From SAR86 cluster bacterium SAR86E (lineage in GTDB: Bacteria; Pseudomonadota; Gammaproteobacteria; Magnimaribacterales; D2472): DNA of 64,000 bases. The notes beneath the pieces were generated by a model, which made no database searches, was not told the origin of the DNA, and was given only the letters and a program-made list of their open reading frames with translations. The stretch's first letter is position 1. Each line of letters begins with the position of its first letter. A program made the translations under genes and the position numbers. Below are positions 45,218 through 56,220 of this stretch, one piece after another. Location: contig AMWX01000012.1 in NCBI GenBank assembly GCA_000307935.1, positions 282,915-346,914 on the forward strand, in the 5' to 3' direction.

Positions 45218-46642
45218 TTGAATCCAGATAAATTAACAGTCAAAACAAAATTAGCTTTTGGGGTGGGAGCCACTGGTGAAGGTGCAACAAATTGGATTTT
45301 TGCTGGGCTCACCTTCTTTTTTTACAATCAAGTTCTAGGTTTATCTGGCTCACTGACGGGCCTAGCAGTTTTAATTGCTATTATTTTTGATGCTATTTCT
45401 GATCCTATCATGGGATCTATTTCAGATCGATTTATATCTAGACTTGGACGCAGACACCCCTTTATGTTTGCGGCGCCCTTTCCCACAGTGCTAGCAATCT
45501 ATCTAATGTTTTTTCCACCAGATGGATTATCTGAATATGGCCTATTCGGATGGCTAATCATTTCAACCATCATGCTAAGGCTGAGCATCACTTTATTTGC
45601 GGTGCCTCATCTAGCGTTAGGGGCTGAGCTATCTGACGATTATTTTGAGCGAAGTAGAGTAATGAGCTACAACAACCTCTTTGGATATATGGGCGTTATT
45701 ATCATGCATATATTTGTATGGTTTTTAATATTTCCTTACTTTGCAGGGGAGAAAATTGGGCAGCTCTATCAAGAATCCTATACACCTATTGCAATTTTTA
45801 GCATGGCATTGATTTCACTTTGCATCCTTGCTTCAGCCTATTTTACTAAAGATAGAGTCCCTTATTTAAAACAGCCCTCTAGAAATGAATCTCACATCAA
45901 GATATCCGATTTATTTAAAGACATTTATGGCGCTGTTAGTAATAAAAACTATGCTCGATTGCTGATTGGTATGTTTTTCCTTTCCATGCTCATAGGAACC
46001 CATGAAACATTGGGTATATATATGGGAACTTTTTTTTGGGAATTATCTCCAATACAAATTGGTTGGTTGATTATAAACAATATCATTGGGTATGCCTTTG
46101 GATTTATCCTGACAGCAAAACTTCACCAAAGATTTGATAAGCCTATTGTGATCGTGGCTACAGTTCTTGGTCTCACTATTTTTTGGTCGGCATCGGCTAA
46201 TATTGCCCTGCTTGGCTTTGCTCCAGAGCGAGGCTCGTGGGAATTAGTTCTAATGATTATTTGCTTGGGTTCAATTGCATCAGCATGTGGTTCTATTTTA
46301 CATATTAGTGTGATGTCAGCATTAGCCGATATAGCAGATGAGCACGAGCTAAAAACTGGGATTAGGCAAGAAGGAGTCTTCTATGCAGCGCGAGCATTTT
46401 TCAGTAAGACCTCAAACGGCATTGGTCATGTTATAGCCGGGGTTGCTCTTGATTTTATAGCTTTCCCAGAAAATGCTGTGCCAGGTGAGATATCTGCAGA
46501 TACTATCTTTAATTTGGGTTTAATTGACGGACCATTTGCGATGATTTGGGGATTGGTGGCTGTCTTCTTTTATGCTAGATATAAAATCACCAGAACCTCT
46601 CATGCTGAGATCAAAAGAAAACTTTTAATAAAAAATTCCTAG
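45218..46642 (+). CDS. GPH-family (Na+/melibiose-like) MFS transporter
   Basis: A 474-residue, 12-helix transporter of the glycoside-pentoside-hexuronide:cation group. The signature DAISDPIMGSISDR with RFISRLGRRHPFM after the second helix is clear, and the second half has the related A-D-I-A-D-E-H-E-L-K-T-G-I-R-Q-E-G segment. Sugars or other small solutes are candidates. It starts with TTG at 45218. Its stop overlaps the next, opposite gene by 4 bp. Confidence 0.9.
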   Translation: MNPDKLTVKTKLAFGVGATGEGATNWIFAGLTFFFYNQVLGLSGSLTGLAVLIAIIFDAISDPIMGSISDRFISRLGRRHPFMFAAPFPTVLAIYLMFFPPDGLSEYGLFGWLIISTIMLRLSITLFAVPHLALGAELSDDYFERSRVMSYNNLFGYMGVIIMHIFVWFLIFPYFAGEKIGQLYQESYTPIAIFSMALISLCILASAYFTKDRVPYLKQPSRNESHIKISDLFKDIYGAVSNKNYARLLIGMFFLSMLIGTHETLGIYMGTFFWELSPIQIGWLIINNIIGYAFGFILTAKLHQRFDKPIVIVATVLGLTIFWSASANIALLGFAPERGSWELVLMIICLGSIASACGSILHISVMSALADIADEHELKTGIRQEGVFYAARAFFSKTSNGIGHVIAGVALDFIAFPENAVPGEISADTIFNLGLIDGPFAMIWGLVAVFFYARYKITRTSHAEIKRKLLIKNS

Positions 46643-46863
46643 AATTTTCCTCGCGTAAATCTCATTCGAATTGAGTAAACCCGTATCAAAGCAACTAACG
46701 TGAGAATAGTTTGGGTGAAAACAGAGATTAATAAAGTATTAGTCCAACTCCAATTATCTATAGTCAACCACAGTAAAAATGTTTGCAAAGGAAAGTTAAT
46801 AATCATTCCCATCATTACCACTATAACGCTCTCTCTGAAGGCCGTTTTTTCTGTTTTATTCAT
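46639..46863 (-). CDS. small two-helix membrane protein
   Basis: A 74-residue protein with two hydrophobic segments (about 11-31 and 39-60) and a basic tail (RVYSIRMRFTRG). The layout resembles a DUF7220-type small membrane protein, but the match is by eye only. The gene is 15 bp downstream of the YbjQ gene on the same strand. Confidence 0.6.
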   Translation of the reverse strand: MNKTEKTAFRESVIVVMMGMIINFPLQTFLLWLTIDNWSWTNTLLISVFTQTILTLVALIRVYSIRMRFTRGKF

Positions 46864-46878
46864 GATTTCCTTGTTAAA

Positions 46879-47196
46879 TTAATTCTTAAATTTTATTGCC
46901 GTTCCATAGGCGATTACCTCTGATGCGGCCGCGGCTATTGTTGATGTTTCATAGCGAAAATTTACCACCGCATCTGCCTCCATCTCTTTGGCATTTGCAA
47001 TCATTCTCTCCATGGCTTCTTGCCTTGCCTGCATCAAAAGTATGGAATAGCTTTTTAACTCTCCACCAACAATATTTTTTAAAGTTGCCAAAATATCAGT
47101 TCCCAGATGTCTCGCTCTTACTGTGCTTCCCATAACAATTCCTTGATAGGACTCAATTTCTTTTCCTTCTATTGACGGGGTGCTAGTTACTACCAT
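46879..47196 (-). CDS. ybjQ: YbjQ/UPF0145 family protein
   Basis: A 105-residue heavy-metal-binding-domain-like protein. Conserved elements are the start TSTPSIEGKEIESYQGIV, GSTVRARHLGTDI, the R-x-E-A-M-x-R-M helix and ADAVVNFRYETS near the end. The family forms pentameric rings in solved structures, with no agreed function. It is divergent from hspQ. Confidence 0.93.
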   Translation of the reverse strand: MVVTSTPSIEGKEIESYQGIVMGSTVRARHLGTDILATLKNIVGGELKSYSILLMQARQEAMERMIANAKEMEADAVVNFRYETSTIAAAASEVIAYGTAIKFKN

Positions 47197-47234
47197 GTGT
47201 TGCTCCTATAATTTGTTATGATTTAAATAGATTT

Positions 47235-47579
47235 ATGGATAATATAAAGCAAGAGCTGATTGAAACAAAATTTGCCATAGGGGCGATAGTCAAGCACCGT
47301 TTTTTAGATTTTCGTGGTGTCATATTTGATGTTGATCCTGAATTCAATAATACAGAAGAATGGTATCAATCTATTCCGACATCGATACGGCCAAGAAAAA
47401 ATCAACCTTTTTATCATCTCTTTGCAGAAAATGGCCAGATTTTTTATGTTGCTTATGTATCAGAACAAAACCTTATTAGTGATGTCTCAGAGGAATTACC
47501 AAAGCATCCTGAAATTAAAAATATATTTTCCCATTTTGAAGATGGCAAGTTTGTGCCTTTAGCTCGAGCAGTAAACTAA
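47235..47579 (+). CDS. hspQ: heat-shock protein HspQ
   Basis: A 114-residue YccV-domain protein. In E. coli it binds hemimethylated oriC DNA and enhances Lon/ClpP-type proteolysis. FAIGAIVKHRFLDFRGVIFDVDPEF, the E-W-Y motif, RPRKNQPFYHLF and a Y-V-A-Y-V-S-E-Q-N strand are diagnostic. It converges on the aminotransferase pseudogene with 1 bp between. Confidence 0.95.
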   Translation: MDNIKQELIETKFAIGAIVKHRFLDFRGVIFDVDPEFNNTEEWYQSIPTSIRPRKNQPFYHLFAENGQIFYVAYVSEQNLISDVSEELPKHPEIKNIFSHFEDGKFVPLARAVN

Positions 47580-47580
47580 A

Positions 47581-48783
47581 CTATTCCTTATAAGCTAATT
47601 CCAAGGCAGTTGTAAAAACTTCCATAGCCTCTCTTAGGCTTTCGACACCAAGAAAAGTTGGGGCTAGCCTTATATTTGAATCTTGTGGATCATTAAAGTG
47701 AGGATAAGTGGATCCTGCCGGAGTTATTAAAACTCCCGCCTCCTTGCAAAGCGCAATAACTCTTTTAGCAATAGGCTTGGTGGTATTGTAAGAAATAAAA
47801 TATCCTCCGCTTGGCTTTTTATAGTTACCAATCTCCGAACTAATTGAGTCAAGAGCATTAAACGCTATTTCAAATTTAGGCTTTACTAATTCCGCATGCT
47901 TTCTCATATGGTTCAAGACCTCATCTTTATTTTTTAAAAATTGAGTATGACGCAGTTGATTAACTTTATCTGAACAAACAATCATTGAGGCTCTTTGTTA
48001 CTCTAAAAGAGTAAAAAGTTTTTTACCTGCCGCAGCGAATGATAACCCCCCACCACCAAAAGTAACTTTTGAGAAAGAACAAAATATTGCAGTTTGATCT
48101 AAAGTATCGCATCTTTCTGCTAATTCCCATGAAGGTGTTTGGCTGCTTGATGGCGCAAAGTCATGAAGCAAATAAGCATGATCCAATATAAATAAAAATT
48201 CATTTGAATAATCTTTTCCTAACCTAAAGAGATCTAAAAGGTTTTGATCTGAATAAATATCTCCCGAAGGATTGGAGTGACGCGGTACACATATTATGCC
48301 TTTTATATCTTGATGCTCAGTCAGCAAATCTTGGAATTTCTGAATGTCCACTCCTGTTCCAGTTAGAGGAACTGACAACATCTCTATCCCAAAATCGTTC
48401 AACAATCTGAAATGTCTGTCAAAACCTGGAACTGGACAAATAAACTTCAGATCTCGCTGATTTTTCCATGGATTTTCTAATCCAAAAAGGTAGTTAGCGA
48501 GGATGAGTTGATATATAAGTAGTAAGCTTGATTGTTCTCCAACCATAGTATTTTCTACTGGCGCCGAAAGCAAAGATGCGCCGAGCTCTCTTGCCTCAGG
48601 TATTCCCAATGGATCACCATAATTTCTAACATCAATACCGGTTGAATTTTCTACTTGTATAGACAAATTCAGAAGATCGTTGGATAGATCAAGTTGATCA
48701 GACCCAGGTTTGCCCCTTGTAAGATCAATTTTCATGTTTTTGGCTTTTAAAGAGGCAAATTTAGATTCTAGAGATTCTTCCAT
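47581..48783 (-). pseudogene. MocR-type aspartate aminotransferase interrupted by one in-frame stop
   Basis: A PLP-dependent fold-type I aminotransferase of the Asp/alanine-glyoxylate 'MocR-like' class that should be one ~400-residue protein. The 5' part (47998-48783, 261 codons) has GKPGSDQLDLS, RNYGDPLGIPEARELG, the PLP lysine in FCSFSKVTFGGGG; the 3' part continues in the same frame with SDKVNQLRHTQF, KPSGGYFISYN and NIRLAPTF. Between them is one TAA at 47998-48000, then CAA AGA GCC TCA before the internal ATG at 47985. No frameshift is involved. Truncated protein would lack the C-terminal domain; read-through or a base-call error are alternatives. Confidence 0.85.
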
Positions 48784-48832
48784 AGTATCATTGGGTATAT
48801 AAGTAAATATATTTTATAGGATAAATTTATAA

Positions 48833-49723
48833 GTGACATATTTATGGATTCTTTTAGTGATAATAATCCTGCTTTTGGGTTATTTAATCTATCTAAATAT
48901 CAAAGACAGCTCTCAAGGCTCTGATTCTAAAGAATCGCTAAGAGACATAGATAAGTCTGTTGAGCGACAAGAGGCTGCATTGTTTGATCTCACAAAAGAT
49001 ATTCAATCTTTCCAAGATCCTCTTAATAAACTTAACCGATACTTATCGGGAGGGACTTTAGCAGGCAAATTTGGTGAGTGGTCGCTTGAAGCTATAATTA
49101 AAGATATTTTCCATACTAATCAATTTATAGCTAACGCTGAAGTCATACCTGGTTCTGGCAAAAGAGTGGAGTTTGTAATAAAACTTCCCGAGGGCCTAAT
49201 GCTTCCAATAGATGCAAAATTTCCTTCTGGTCTTTTTGATAATTATTTATATGCATCTGATATAAATGATCCACAATTAGTAAAAAAATCTATAGATGAA
49301 ATCAAGCGGCATGTTCAAAATGATGCAAAAGATATCAATTCTAAATATATGCAATCTGGCATAACCATTGAGCTTGGGGTGATGTATATTCCAAGCGAAT
49401 CACTCATGCAATTAATCGATTCAATTGGTAGCCTTAGAGAGGAAATATTCAGAGATCATCGAGTTTTAATTATGGGCCCTAATTCTCTTGCTGCTTATTT
49501 GATTAGCATTCATATGGGCTTTAGAACACTTGCGCTAAACGAAAGAGCAAGTGAAATAATGCAAGAATTTGGAAAGCTTAAAAAAGAGTTCTTAAACTTT
49601 GGGAGCTCTACAGAGGATCTTCAAAAAAGAGTTGATGCAATGATGAAAGCTGTAAATGAGCATGCAACTCGAGAAAGACAAATGGAAAAAGCAATTAAAA
49701 ATATGGAGCGACTGGATTCTTGA
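48833..49723 (+). CDS. rmuC: RmuC domain protein
   Basis: A 296-residue short RmuC. The N-terminal membrane anchor (residues 3-22) is followed by a brief coiled-coil, then the nuclease-like core: GEWSLEAIIKDIF, V-I-P-G-S-G-K-R-V-E-F-V-I-K-L-P, LMLPIDAKFPSG and LGVMYIPSESLMQ. E. coli RmuC is ~475 residues with a longer coiled coil; this form is reduced. It starts with GTG at 48833. In E. coli RmuC limits inversion-type rearrangements. Confidence 0.92.
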   Translation: MTYLWILLVIIILLLGYLIYLNIKDSSQGSDSKESLRDIDKSVERQEAALFDLTKDIQSFQDPLNKLNRYLSGGTLAGKFGEWSLEAIIKDIFHTNQFIANAEVIPGSGKRVEFVIKLPEGLMLPIDAKFPSGLFDNYLYASDINDPQLVKKSIDEIKRHVQNDAKDINSKYMQSGITIELGVMYIPSESLMQLIDSIGSLREEIFRDHRVLIMGPNSLAAYLISIHMGFRTLALNERASEIMQEFGKLKKEFLNFGSSTEDLQKRVDAMMKAVNEHATRERQMEKAIKNMERLDS

Positions 49724-50566
49724 TCAATAATAGAATCGTCTCCACATATTAAGTCCAAATAACATTGCCAAAAACCATAATATTACTTCAGGAATATTGG
49801 GATTGCTGTTATACCCAAAAAAACCTTTTAAGAATAGCCCTATTGAGCCTTTGTCATGCAGCGGATGATAAATTGTTGCACCCGACTCTGTAGACTTAGT
49901 AGGCTGCAAGATATCCCAAACACGATAAATCTCGGATTTTTCTATCTGCTCTGATTTAACTAAATATTCTTCTGCTTCATGAGTACCATAAGCAATCATA
50001 CCTGCAGAAAGGAAAACTAGTAAAAGAGTCGTGTACTTAAAGACACTGCGCAAGTCAATTTTTCTGCCCTGCCTAACAATCAAAAAGCCAATAATAATTG
50101 CAAGCACTGCTCCCACAATAAATCCAAAATATGAAAATGTACCTGTAATAGAGAAGCTAGATATAAGAAAAATGGCTGTTTCAAAACCCTCTCTCAAAAT
50201 TGCAAAAAATACGACAAAAAATATGCCCCATGAAGATATCTCCATAGCATTAATTGCCTGACTCTCTAAAACCTTTTTATTGCTTACATTTTTTGAGAGC
50301 CAAAAAATAACATACCAAATTAAAAATGCTGTTAAGTATAAAAATACGGCTTCAAAAAGGGCTTGAGTAGAATTGTTCCCTAAAGCATTTTTGGCTTGTA
50401 TGACTAGAAATCCAACGGCAATACTAGCCAATATTGAAGCAAAAACTCCATACCAAAGCTTAGTAATATGAGTTAACTGATTGGTTTTTTCAATAAGCAG
50501 ATAAATAATTCCTACAACCAATGATGCCTCTAAAACTTCTCTAAAAACGATTATAAATTCAGCCAT
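49724..50566 (-). CDS. FTR1/EfeU family iron permease
   Basis: A 280-residue, about seven-helix iron permease. The two R-E-x-x-E iron motifs are REVLE (residues 9-13) and REGFE (125-129). No EfeO, EfeB or copper oxidase gene is adjacent. A strong Fur box precedes it, so it should be derepressed in low iron. It could carry ferrous or ferric iron. Confidence 0.92.
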   Translation of the reverse strand: MAEFIIVFREVLEASLVVGIIYLLIEKTNQLTHITKLWYGVFASILASIAVGFLVIQAKNALGNNSTQALFEAVFLYLTAFLIWYVIFWLSKNVSNKKVLESQAINAMEISSWGIFFVVFFAILREGFETAIFLISSFSITGTFSYFGFIVGAVLAIIIGFLIVRQGRKIDLRSVFKYTTLLLVFLSAGMIAYGTHEAEEYLVKSEQIEKSEIYRVWDILQPTKSTESGATIYHPLHDKGSIGLFLKGFFGYNSNPNIPEVILWFLAMLFGLNMWRRFYY

Positions 50567-50591
50567 TTTTTGATCCTTAATTTGTATTTAT

Positions 50592-50606
50592 TGAGAATGA
50601 TTCTCA
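50592..50606. promoter_or_regulatory. Fur box
   Basis: A perfect 7-1-7 inverted repeat, TGAGAAT-G-ATTCTCA, matching the Fur 7-1-7 model except for G/C in place of the middle T/A. It lies 26 bp upstream of the FTR1 start and 96 bp before gcvT, so the FTR1 promoter is its probable target. Confidence 0.85.
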
Positions 50607-50701
50607 TTTAGATTAACACATTGATAATGTAATGTTAAATTAAAAATGCATTTAGTAAACCTTGTTACAATATAGCTTCTCTAAATCTAATTTCGTGAAA
50701 A

Positions 50702-51763
50702 ATGAATAAGACAGCCTTAAATGAGTCTCACTTTGCATTAGGGGCAAAGATGGTAAATTTTTCTGATTGGGAGATGCCAATCAGTTATACATCTCTTATC
50801 GATGAGCATAAAGCCGTTAGAGGTTCAGCAGGTATCTTTGATGTCTCACATATGGCAGTATTTGATTTTTTAGGCGGCGATCAAATTGGTTTTTTTGAAA
50901 AGATTTTTGCCAATGATATTAAAAAAGTTTCACAACAAAACAAAGCTATTTACGGCGCCCTGCTCGATGAAAATGGTTGCATATTAGATGATCTAATTAT
51001 CTATCATTCAAATAATAAATTTAGACTTGTTTCAAACTGCTCAACAAGAGAGCAAAATAAACACTGGTATCAGAAATATGCCAAGGAATTCAATGTAGAA
51101 GTTGTTGAAAGATCAGATATGGGCATTCTTGCAATTCAGGGTCCAAAAGCGCTGAAGAAAATTGTAGAAATGGATGGGATAGATGCCAAGGTAAATGATC
51201 TCGATACCTTTGGCTGTTTTTTTGAGGGTGACAAATTATTTGCTAGAACCGGATATACTGGGGAAGATGGTCTTGAGATAATTATTCCTAATGCAGATAT
51301 AAAAAATATTTGGGAAAATGCTATAAGGTTAGGCTGCGTTCCAATTGGTCTGGGTGCGAGAGATACCCTAAGGCTAGAAGCAGGTCTTAATCTATACGGG
51401 AATGACATGACAAATGAAAACCATCCATATGAATCTAATCTAGGCTGGACCATAGATATGAGCGATGAAAGCAGAGAGTTCGTTGGTAAATGCGCACTTT
51501 TATCAATAGACCAAAGCAAATCGAAAAAAATCGTAGGCGTAATTCTCCGAGATAAAGGAATACTCAGAAAAGGATATGAGATAAATCATGAACAGGGCAA
51601 AGGAATTATTTTAAGTGGCTCATATTCACCAACACTACAATTAAGCATTGGCTTGGCAAGAGTGGATCAAGGTTATAAAGAAAATGGGAAAGTAATTATC
51701 AGAAATAAAGCATTAAATATTGATTTTGTATCGCCTAGATTTCTTAGACAGGGTAAAATTTAG
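50702..51763 (+). CDS. gcvT: glycine cleavage system aminomethyltransferase (T protein)
   Basis: Moves the methylene group from the lipoylated H protein to tetrahydrofolate and releases ammonia. The 353 residues start [21 protein letters not shown], with FDVSHMA and [10 protein letters not shown] folate-site motifs and [20 protein letters not shown]. It is followed by gcvH after 2 bp. No glycine riboswitch aptamer is apparent upstream. Confidence 0.97.
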   Translation: MNKTALNESHFALGAKMVNFSDWEMPISYTSLIDEHKAVRGSAGIFDVSHMAVFDFLGGDQIGFFEKIFANDIKKVSQQNKAIYGALLDENGCILDDLIIYHSNNKFRLVSNCSTREQNKHWYQKYAKEFNVEVVERSDMGILAIQGPKALKKIVEMDGIDAKVNDLDTFGCFFEGDKLFARTGYTGEDGLEIIIPNADIKNIWENAIRLGCVPIGLGARDTLRLEAGLNLYGNDMTNENHPYESNLGWTIDMSDESREFVGKCALLSIDQSKSKKIVGVILRDKGILRKGYEINHEQGKGIILSGSYSPTLQLSIGLARVDQGYKENGKVIIRNKALNIDFVSPRFLRQGKI

Positions 51764-51765
51764 AC

Positions 51766-52152
51766 ATGAGTAATATACCTGGTGATTTAAAATTTCTCTC
51801 TTCTCATGAGTGGATCAGAGTTGAATCTGACGGCACAGTTACGGTTGGTATAAGTGATCATGCTCAAGATCTTTTGGGAGATATTGTCTTCGTAGAATTA
51901 CCAGAGGTAGGCCAATCAATAGATGCAGAAAGTGATGCTGCCATAGTCGAATCGGTTAAAGCAGCATCAGATGTATACTCTCCCCTCTCAGGAGAGGTTA
52001 TTGAGGTAAATGCACTTCTGGAAGACCAACCAGAAATAGTAAACTCATCTCCATATGAAGATGGCTGGTTTTATAAATTAAATCCTACTAATATGAACGA
52101 GTTAGAGAATTTGCTTTCTCCTGAAGATTACAGCGAAGCCTGCGAAGATTAG
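51766..52152 (+). CDS. gcvH: glycine cleavage system H protein
   Basis: Lipoyl carrier for the glycine cleavage reaction. The lipoylated lysine is Lys65 in [14 protein letters not shown]. The [13 protein letters not shown] start and DGWFYKLNP end are normal; 128 residues is standard. It is co-transcribed with gcvT; gcvP follows after 54 bp. Confidence 0.98.
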   Translation: MSNIPGDLKFLSSHEWIRVESDGTVTVGISDHAQDLLGDIVFVELPEVGQSIDAESDAAIVESVKAASDVYSPLSGEVIEVNALLEDQPEIVNSSPYEDGWFYKLNPTNMNELENLLSPEDYSEACED

Positions 52153-52177
52153 CTTTGTAGAAAAGTAATCACTGCAT

Positions 52178-52196
52178 GGGGTGAAACCCTTTTTTT
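52178..52196 (+). terminator. weak hairpin with T-run between gcvH and gcvP
   Basis: GGGT/ACCC (52179-52182 and 52186-52189) with a 3-nt loop, one G-U closing pair and seven Ts. The stem is short, so it may only lower gcvP expression or be a chance feature. Confidence 0.35.
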
Positions 52197-52206
52197 AAAA
52201 AAAATT

Positions 52207-55056
52207 ATGGACAATTTTAATAACTTTGCGTTAAGACACATTGGTTTGAGTAAGACGGATATTGATGTCCTTCTTAATTACCTGGGCTACAAAGACATTG
52301 AAGAATTTTCACAATCTGTGCTTCCTGAAAATATCTTTCTGAATAATAAACTTGAGCTTGAAGATGCTATGTCTGAAGAAGAAGCGCTTAATAAATTAAA
52401 GGAAATTTCAAAAAAAAATACTGTTTTTAAGTCCTTTATTGGTCAAGGGTATTACGGAACATATACGCCTAAAGTAATTTTAAGAAATGTATTTGAAAAT
52501 CCAGGATGGTATACCTCCTATACTCCCTATCAACCTGAAATATCACAAGGAAGATTGGAAGCACTTATTAATTTTCAAACTATGGTTGGAGATCTTACTG
52601 GGTTTGAAATTGCAAATGCCTCATTGCTTGACGAAGCAACCGCTGCAGCAGAAGCCATGACTCTTGCAGCAAGGGTTGGTAAATCTAAATCGATTAAATT
52701 TTTTGTTGATCAAAATTGTTTTCCTCAAACAATTTCAGTTGTAACTGCCAGAGCAAAGCCAATTGGTATTGAGGTAACTATAGGTGATCCAATGCTACTT
52801 TCTGAAACAGATAATGAGACATATTTTGGTGCCTTGTTGCAATACCCTGGCAATGATGGATCAATAATTGATTTTTCTAAACAGATTGAGAATATCCATA
52901 AGCAAAATGGGCTAGTGATAATGGCATCAGATTTACTTGCACTGACTTTATTAAAAAGTCCGGGTGAGCTTGGGGCCGACATTGCAATAGGTAGCTCGCA
53001 AAGATTTGGTGTGCCTCTTGGGTTTGGTGGGCCTCATGCTGCATTTATGGCAACAAGAGAAAAATATAAAAGATCATTACCTGGAAGATTGGTAGGGGTT
53101 TCAATTGATGAACATGGAAGGACTGCTTACCGGTTAGCTCTTCAAACTAGAGAGCAGCACATCAGAAGAGAAAAAGCCACAAGCAACATTTGCACAGCTC
53201 AGGCGTTGTTAGCAATTATGGCAGGATTTTATGCTGCATATCATGGCCCAGAAGGATTAAAAAATATTGCTCAGTCCATTCACTTAAAAACAATTGGTCT
53301 CGCGCATGAAATCAATGTACTTGGCTACGATTTAAAATCTAATTATTTTTTTGATACTTTCACAATTCGTACTGATGATCAAACAGAAGAAATTATTTCA
53401 GCCGCGCAAAGCCAAATGATGAATCTTAGAATGTTAGATAAGAATCATATAGCCATTTCGTTAGATGAGACTGTAACTGATAGTGATGTTGCAAATTTAT
53501 TAAAACTTTTTACCAAGATAGGTAATGAAGAAAAAGTTATTTCTAGGCTAGAAATACCATCTAGTCTTAACAGATCATCAAAATATTTAACTCATCCAGT
53601 GTTTCATTTATATCGAACTGAAACTGAGATGTTAAGGTACATCAGAAAATTATCTGACAAAGATATTGCTCTTGATAGAGCAATGATTCCATTGGGCTCA
53701 TGCACTATGAAGCTCAATTCAACATCTGAAATGATACCAGTTGGGTGGGATGAATTTTCAAACATACATCCATTTGCTCCGGATGATCAAACTGGAGGTT
53801 ATAAAATTTTAATAAGAGATCTTGAAGCTCAGCTTTCTGAAATCACTGGTTACTCAGGAGTCTCATTACAGCCAAATGCTGGCTCTCAAGGCGAATATGC
53901 TGGTTTATTAGCAATTGACGCTTTCCATAGAGCTAATGGAGACGATCAAAGAAAAATATGCTTAATTCCTGAATCAGCTCATGGAACCAATCCTGCCTCT
54001 GCACAAATGGCAGGAATGGAGGTTGTGCCAATCAGTTGTGATAAAAAAGGTAATATCGATCTAGAAGACTTGCGTAATACTGCTGAAAAATACACTTCAG
54101 AATTAGCTGCAATAATGATCACATATCCTTCAACACATGGAGTTTTTGAAACAACTGTCACAGACGTGTGTCAAATTATTCATGATCATGGTGGGAAGGT
54201 ATATATTGATGGGGCTAACTTCAATGCAATGGTAGGACTTTGCAAACCTGGTCAATTTGGAGGAGATGTATCTCACCTTAATCTGCATAAAACATTTTGT
54301 ATTCCTCATGGTGGTGGTGGTCCAGGGGTAGGTCCAATTGGAGTTGTTGAAGACTTGCTACCTCATCTACCATCAAATCCATTATCTTATGATCCTGACT
54401 CTAGAAATGTTGGTCCAGTCTCATCAACAAATTTTGGAAGCGCTTCAATCCTACCTATTAGCTGGATGTATATTCAAATGATGGGAGCATCAGGTTTGAG
54501 GAAGGCTACACAGGTAGCAATTTTGAGTGCAAACTATATTGCTCAAAAATTAAGCTCTCATTACAAAGTCTTATATACCGGCAAAAATAATTTAATCGCA
54601 CATGAATGCATTCTTGATATTAGACCCTTAAAAGAATCATGTGGGCTTGAAGTTGACGATATTGCCAAAAGACTTATTGATTATGGGTTCCATGCTCCCA
54701 CCATGTCATTTCCTGTTGCTGGCACTTTAATGATTGAGCCTACTGAGAGCGAATCTTTATTCGAGCTTGATCGTTTTATTGAAGCAATGATAAATATTCG
54801 AGAGGAAATTGCACAGGTAGAAAAAGGGATGATGCTGATTGAAGAAAGTCCTTTAAGAAATGCGCCCCATTGTGCACAAGAAGTTACTAGAGATGATTGG
54901 CCATACAAATATTCTCGTTCTCTAGCAGCATATCCTGCTGATATGAATGGTAGAAATAAATATTGGCCACCTATCGGCAGAGTTGATAATGTTTATGGAG
55001 ATAGAAATCTCATGTGCTCTTGCCCTTCTATGTCAGAATTTAAAGATAAAAGTTAA
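52207..55056 (+). CDS. gcvP: glycine dehydrogenase (decarboxylating), P protein
   Basis: Decarboxylates glycine and loads the aminomethyl group on GcvH. At 949 residues it is the single-chain form. The N-terminal half has [12 protein letters not shown] and [15 protein letters not shown]; the C-terminal half has [11 protein letters not shown], the PLP lysine Lys695 in [17 protein letters not shown] and the final [13 protein letters not shown]. It ends overlapping the convergent HAD gene by 4 bp. Confidence 0.98.
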   Translation: MDNFNNFALRHIGLSKTDIDVLLNYLGYKDIEEFSQSVLPENIFLNNKLELEDAMSEEEALNKLKEISKKNTVFKSFIGQGYYGTYTPKVILRNVFENPGWYTSYTPYQPEISQGRLEALINFQTMVGDLTGFEIANASLLDEATAAAEAMTLAARVGKSKSIKFFVDQNCFPQTISVVTARAKPIGIEVTIGDPMLLSETDNETYFGALLQYPGNDGSIIDFSKQIENIHKQNGLVIMASDLLALTLLKSPGELGADIAIGSSQRFGVPLGFGGPHAAFMATREKYKRSLPGRLVGVSIDEHGRTAYRLALQTREQHIRREKATSNICTAQALLAIMAGFYAAYHGPEGLKNIAQSIHLKTIGLAHEINVLGYDLKSNYFFDTFTIRTDDQTEEIISAAQSQMMNLRMLDKNHIAISLDETVTDSDVANLLKLFTKIGNEEKVISRLEIPSSLNRSSKYLTHPVFHLYRTETEMLRYIRKLSDKDIALDRAMIPLGSCTMKLNSTSEMIPVGWDEFSNIHPFAPDDQTGGYKILIRDLEAQLSEITGYSGVSLQPNAGSQGEYAGLLAIDAFHRANGDDQRKICLIPESAHGTNPASAQMAGMEVVPISCDKKGNIDLEDLRNTAEKYTSELAAIMITYPSTHGVFETTVTDVCQIIHDHGGKVYIDGANFNAMVGLCKPGQFGGDVSHLNLHKTFCIPHGGGGPGVGPIGVVEDLLPHLPSNPLSYDPDSRNVGPVSSTNFGSASILPISWMYIQMMGASGLRKATQVAILSANYIAQKLSSHYKVLYTGKNNLIAHECILDIRPLKESCGLEVDDIAKRLIDYGFHAPTMSFPVAGTLMIEPTESESLFELDRFIEAMINIREEIAQVEKGMMLIEESPLRNAPHCAQEVTRDDWPYKYSRSLAAYPADMNGRNKYWPPIGRVDNVYGDRNLMCSCPSMSEFKDKS

Positions 55057-55721
55057 ATTCTAGGCAAATTAATAATCTCCCACCCCCTTTGTTTTGATAT
55101 AGCCTCTAGCTTGGGGTCAGGGTTAACAGCTTTCGGAAACTGAACTGTTTCCATCAAGGGCAAATCATTAATTGAATCAGAATAAAAAGTTACTTTTTTA
55201 AAATCGTTGAATTTATGTTTATGCATCCATTGCCTAACAAGTTCTAGCTTGCCTCGCCCAAGTGCTGATGGAGGCACAAACTTACCCGTACACTTATTAT
55301 TAGAAAACTCAACAACTGTTCCGATGACATGTTTAATCTCTAATCTACGTGCAATGGGCCTAACAATAAGTTCATTGGTGGCGCTGGCAAGCAATATTTC
55401 GTTCCCTGCATCGTGATGATCATGAATCAATTTTAATGCAAAAATATTAATCATTGGTTCAATAATAATTTTGACAAAGGTAAGCATGATTTCATTAATT
55501 TCTTCTAATGTTTTGCCTACATATGCTTGTAAAGCAAAATCTGTATACTCATCAAAGTTTAATTTGCCTTCTTGGTAATCTTGAATATATTTTTCATTTC
55601 TTGACTTTGCAGCCTCATCTAAGATGCCTATATCAACCAGATAGTTAATCATCGTATAATCTGAATCACCATTTAGAATGGTATTATCTAAGTCAAAAAT
55701 TACTAAATCAGGCTTGCTCAT
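55053..55721 (-). CDS. HAD-IB family phosphatase (SerB-like)
   Basis: A 222-residue HAD hydrolase. Nucleophile Asp10 and acid Asp12 are in [15 protein letters not shown]. Motif II is LLASATNEL, and motifs III/IV are in [14 protein letters not shown]. The size and cap type match HAD-IB phosphoserine- or histidinol-phosphatase-like enzymes. The substrate could be phosphoserine; that cannot be decided here. It diverges from rppH with a 16-bp gap. Confidence 0.9.
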   Translation of the reverse strand: MSKPDLVIFDLDNTILNGDSDYTMINYLVDIGILDEAAKSRNEKYIQDYQEGKLNFDEYTDFALQAYVGKTLEEINEIMLTFVKIIIEPMINIFALKLIHDHHDAGNEILLASATNELIVRPIARRLEIKHVIGTVVEFSNNKCTGKFVPPSALGRGKLELVRQWMHKHKFNDFKKVTFYSDSINDLPLMETVQFPKAVNPDPKLEAISKQRGWEIINLPRI

Positions 55722-55737
55722 AAGGAGTTAATCTAAC

Positions 55738-56220
55738 ATGAATGATAAATCTTATAGAAAAAATGTTGGCTTAATTGTTTTGAATAAAAACAATCAGTTA
55801 CTGATCTGCAGAAGAAAGGGGAAAAGAACTTGGCAATTCCCTCAAGGAGGCATAGATGTTGGAGAGTCTGAGGTTAATGCTGCATACCGAGAGCTCTATG
55901 AAGAAGTGGGTATTAAAAAAAATCATGTAAATATCATCCAAAAAAGTCACCAATGGTATCGCTATGAGCTGCCTGCAAGATACAAACCTTGGCCCAAAAG
56001 TTTAAAAAATTTTAAAGGTCAAACTCAGAAATGGTTCATGCTGAAGGCAAATAATGAGCTTGAAATTAATTTGGGTAATGAAATTCCTCAGGAATTTGTA
56101 GAGCATAAATGGGCAACCTATTGGCATTCATTGGCTTGTGTTGTTCCGTTTAAAAGAGGTGTTTATAGAAAAGTTCTTTCGGAGTTTCTGCCAAAATATA
56201 TTCAACTTTCTAATGATTGA
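55738..56220 (+). CDS. rppH: RNA pyrophosphohydrolase
   Basis: Removes pyrophosphate from 5'-triphosphorylated mRNA, starting decay. The Nudix box is GGIDVGESEVNAAYRELYEEVGI in outline, with all catalytic glutamates. RKNVGLIVLN, WQFPQGG and WYRYELPARYKPWP are characteristic. At 160 residues it is standard. The next gene starts inside its last codons. Confidence 0.96.
   Translation: MNDKSYRKNVGLIVLNKNNQLLICRRKGKRTWQFPQGGIDVGESEVNAAYRELYEEVGIKKNHVNIIQKSHQWYRYELPARYKPWPKSLKNFKGQTQKWFMLKANNELEINLGNEIPQEFVEHKWATYWHSLACVVPFKRGVYRKVLSEFLPKYIQLSND

Noticed and set aside
50567..50701. Glycine riboswitch upstream of gcvT
   Set aside because: The 135-bp gap is AT-rich with a Fur box and lacks the paired purine-rich aptamer helices expected for that riboswitch.
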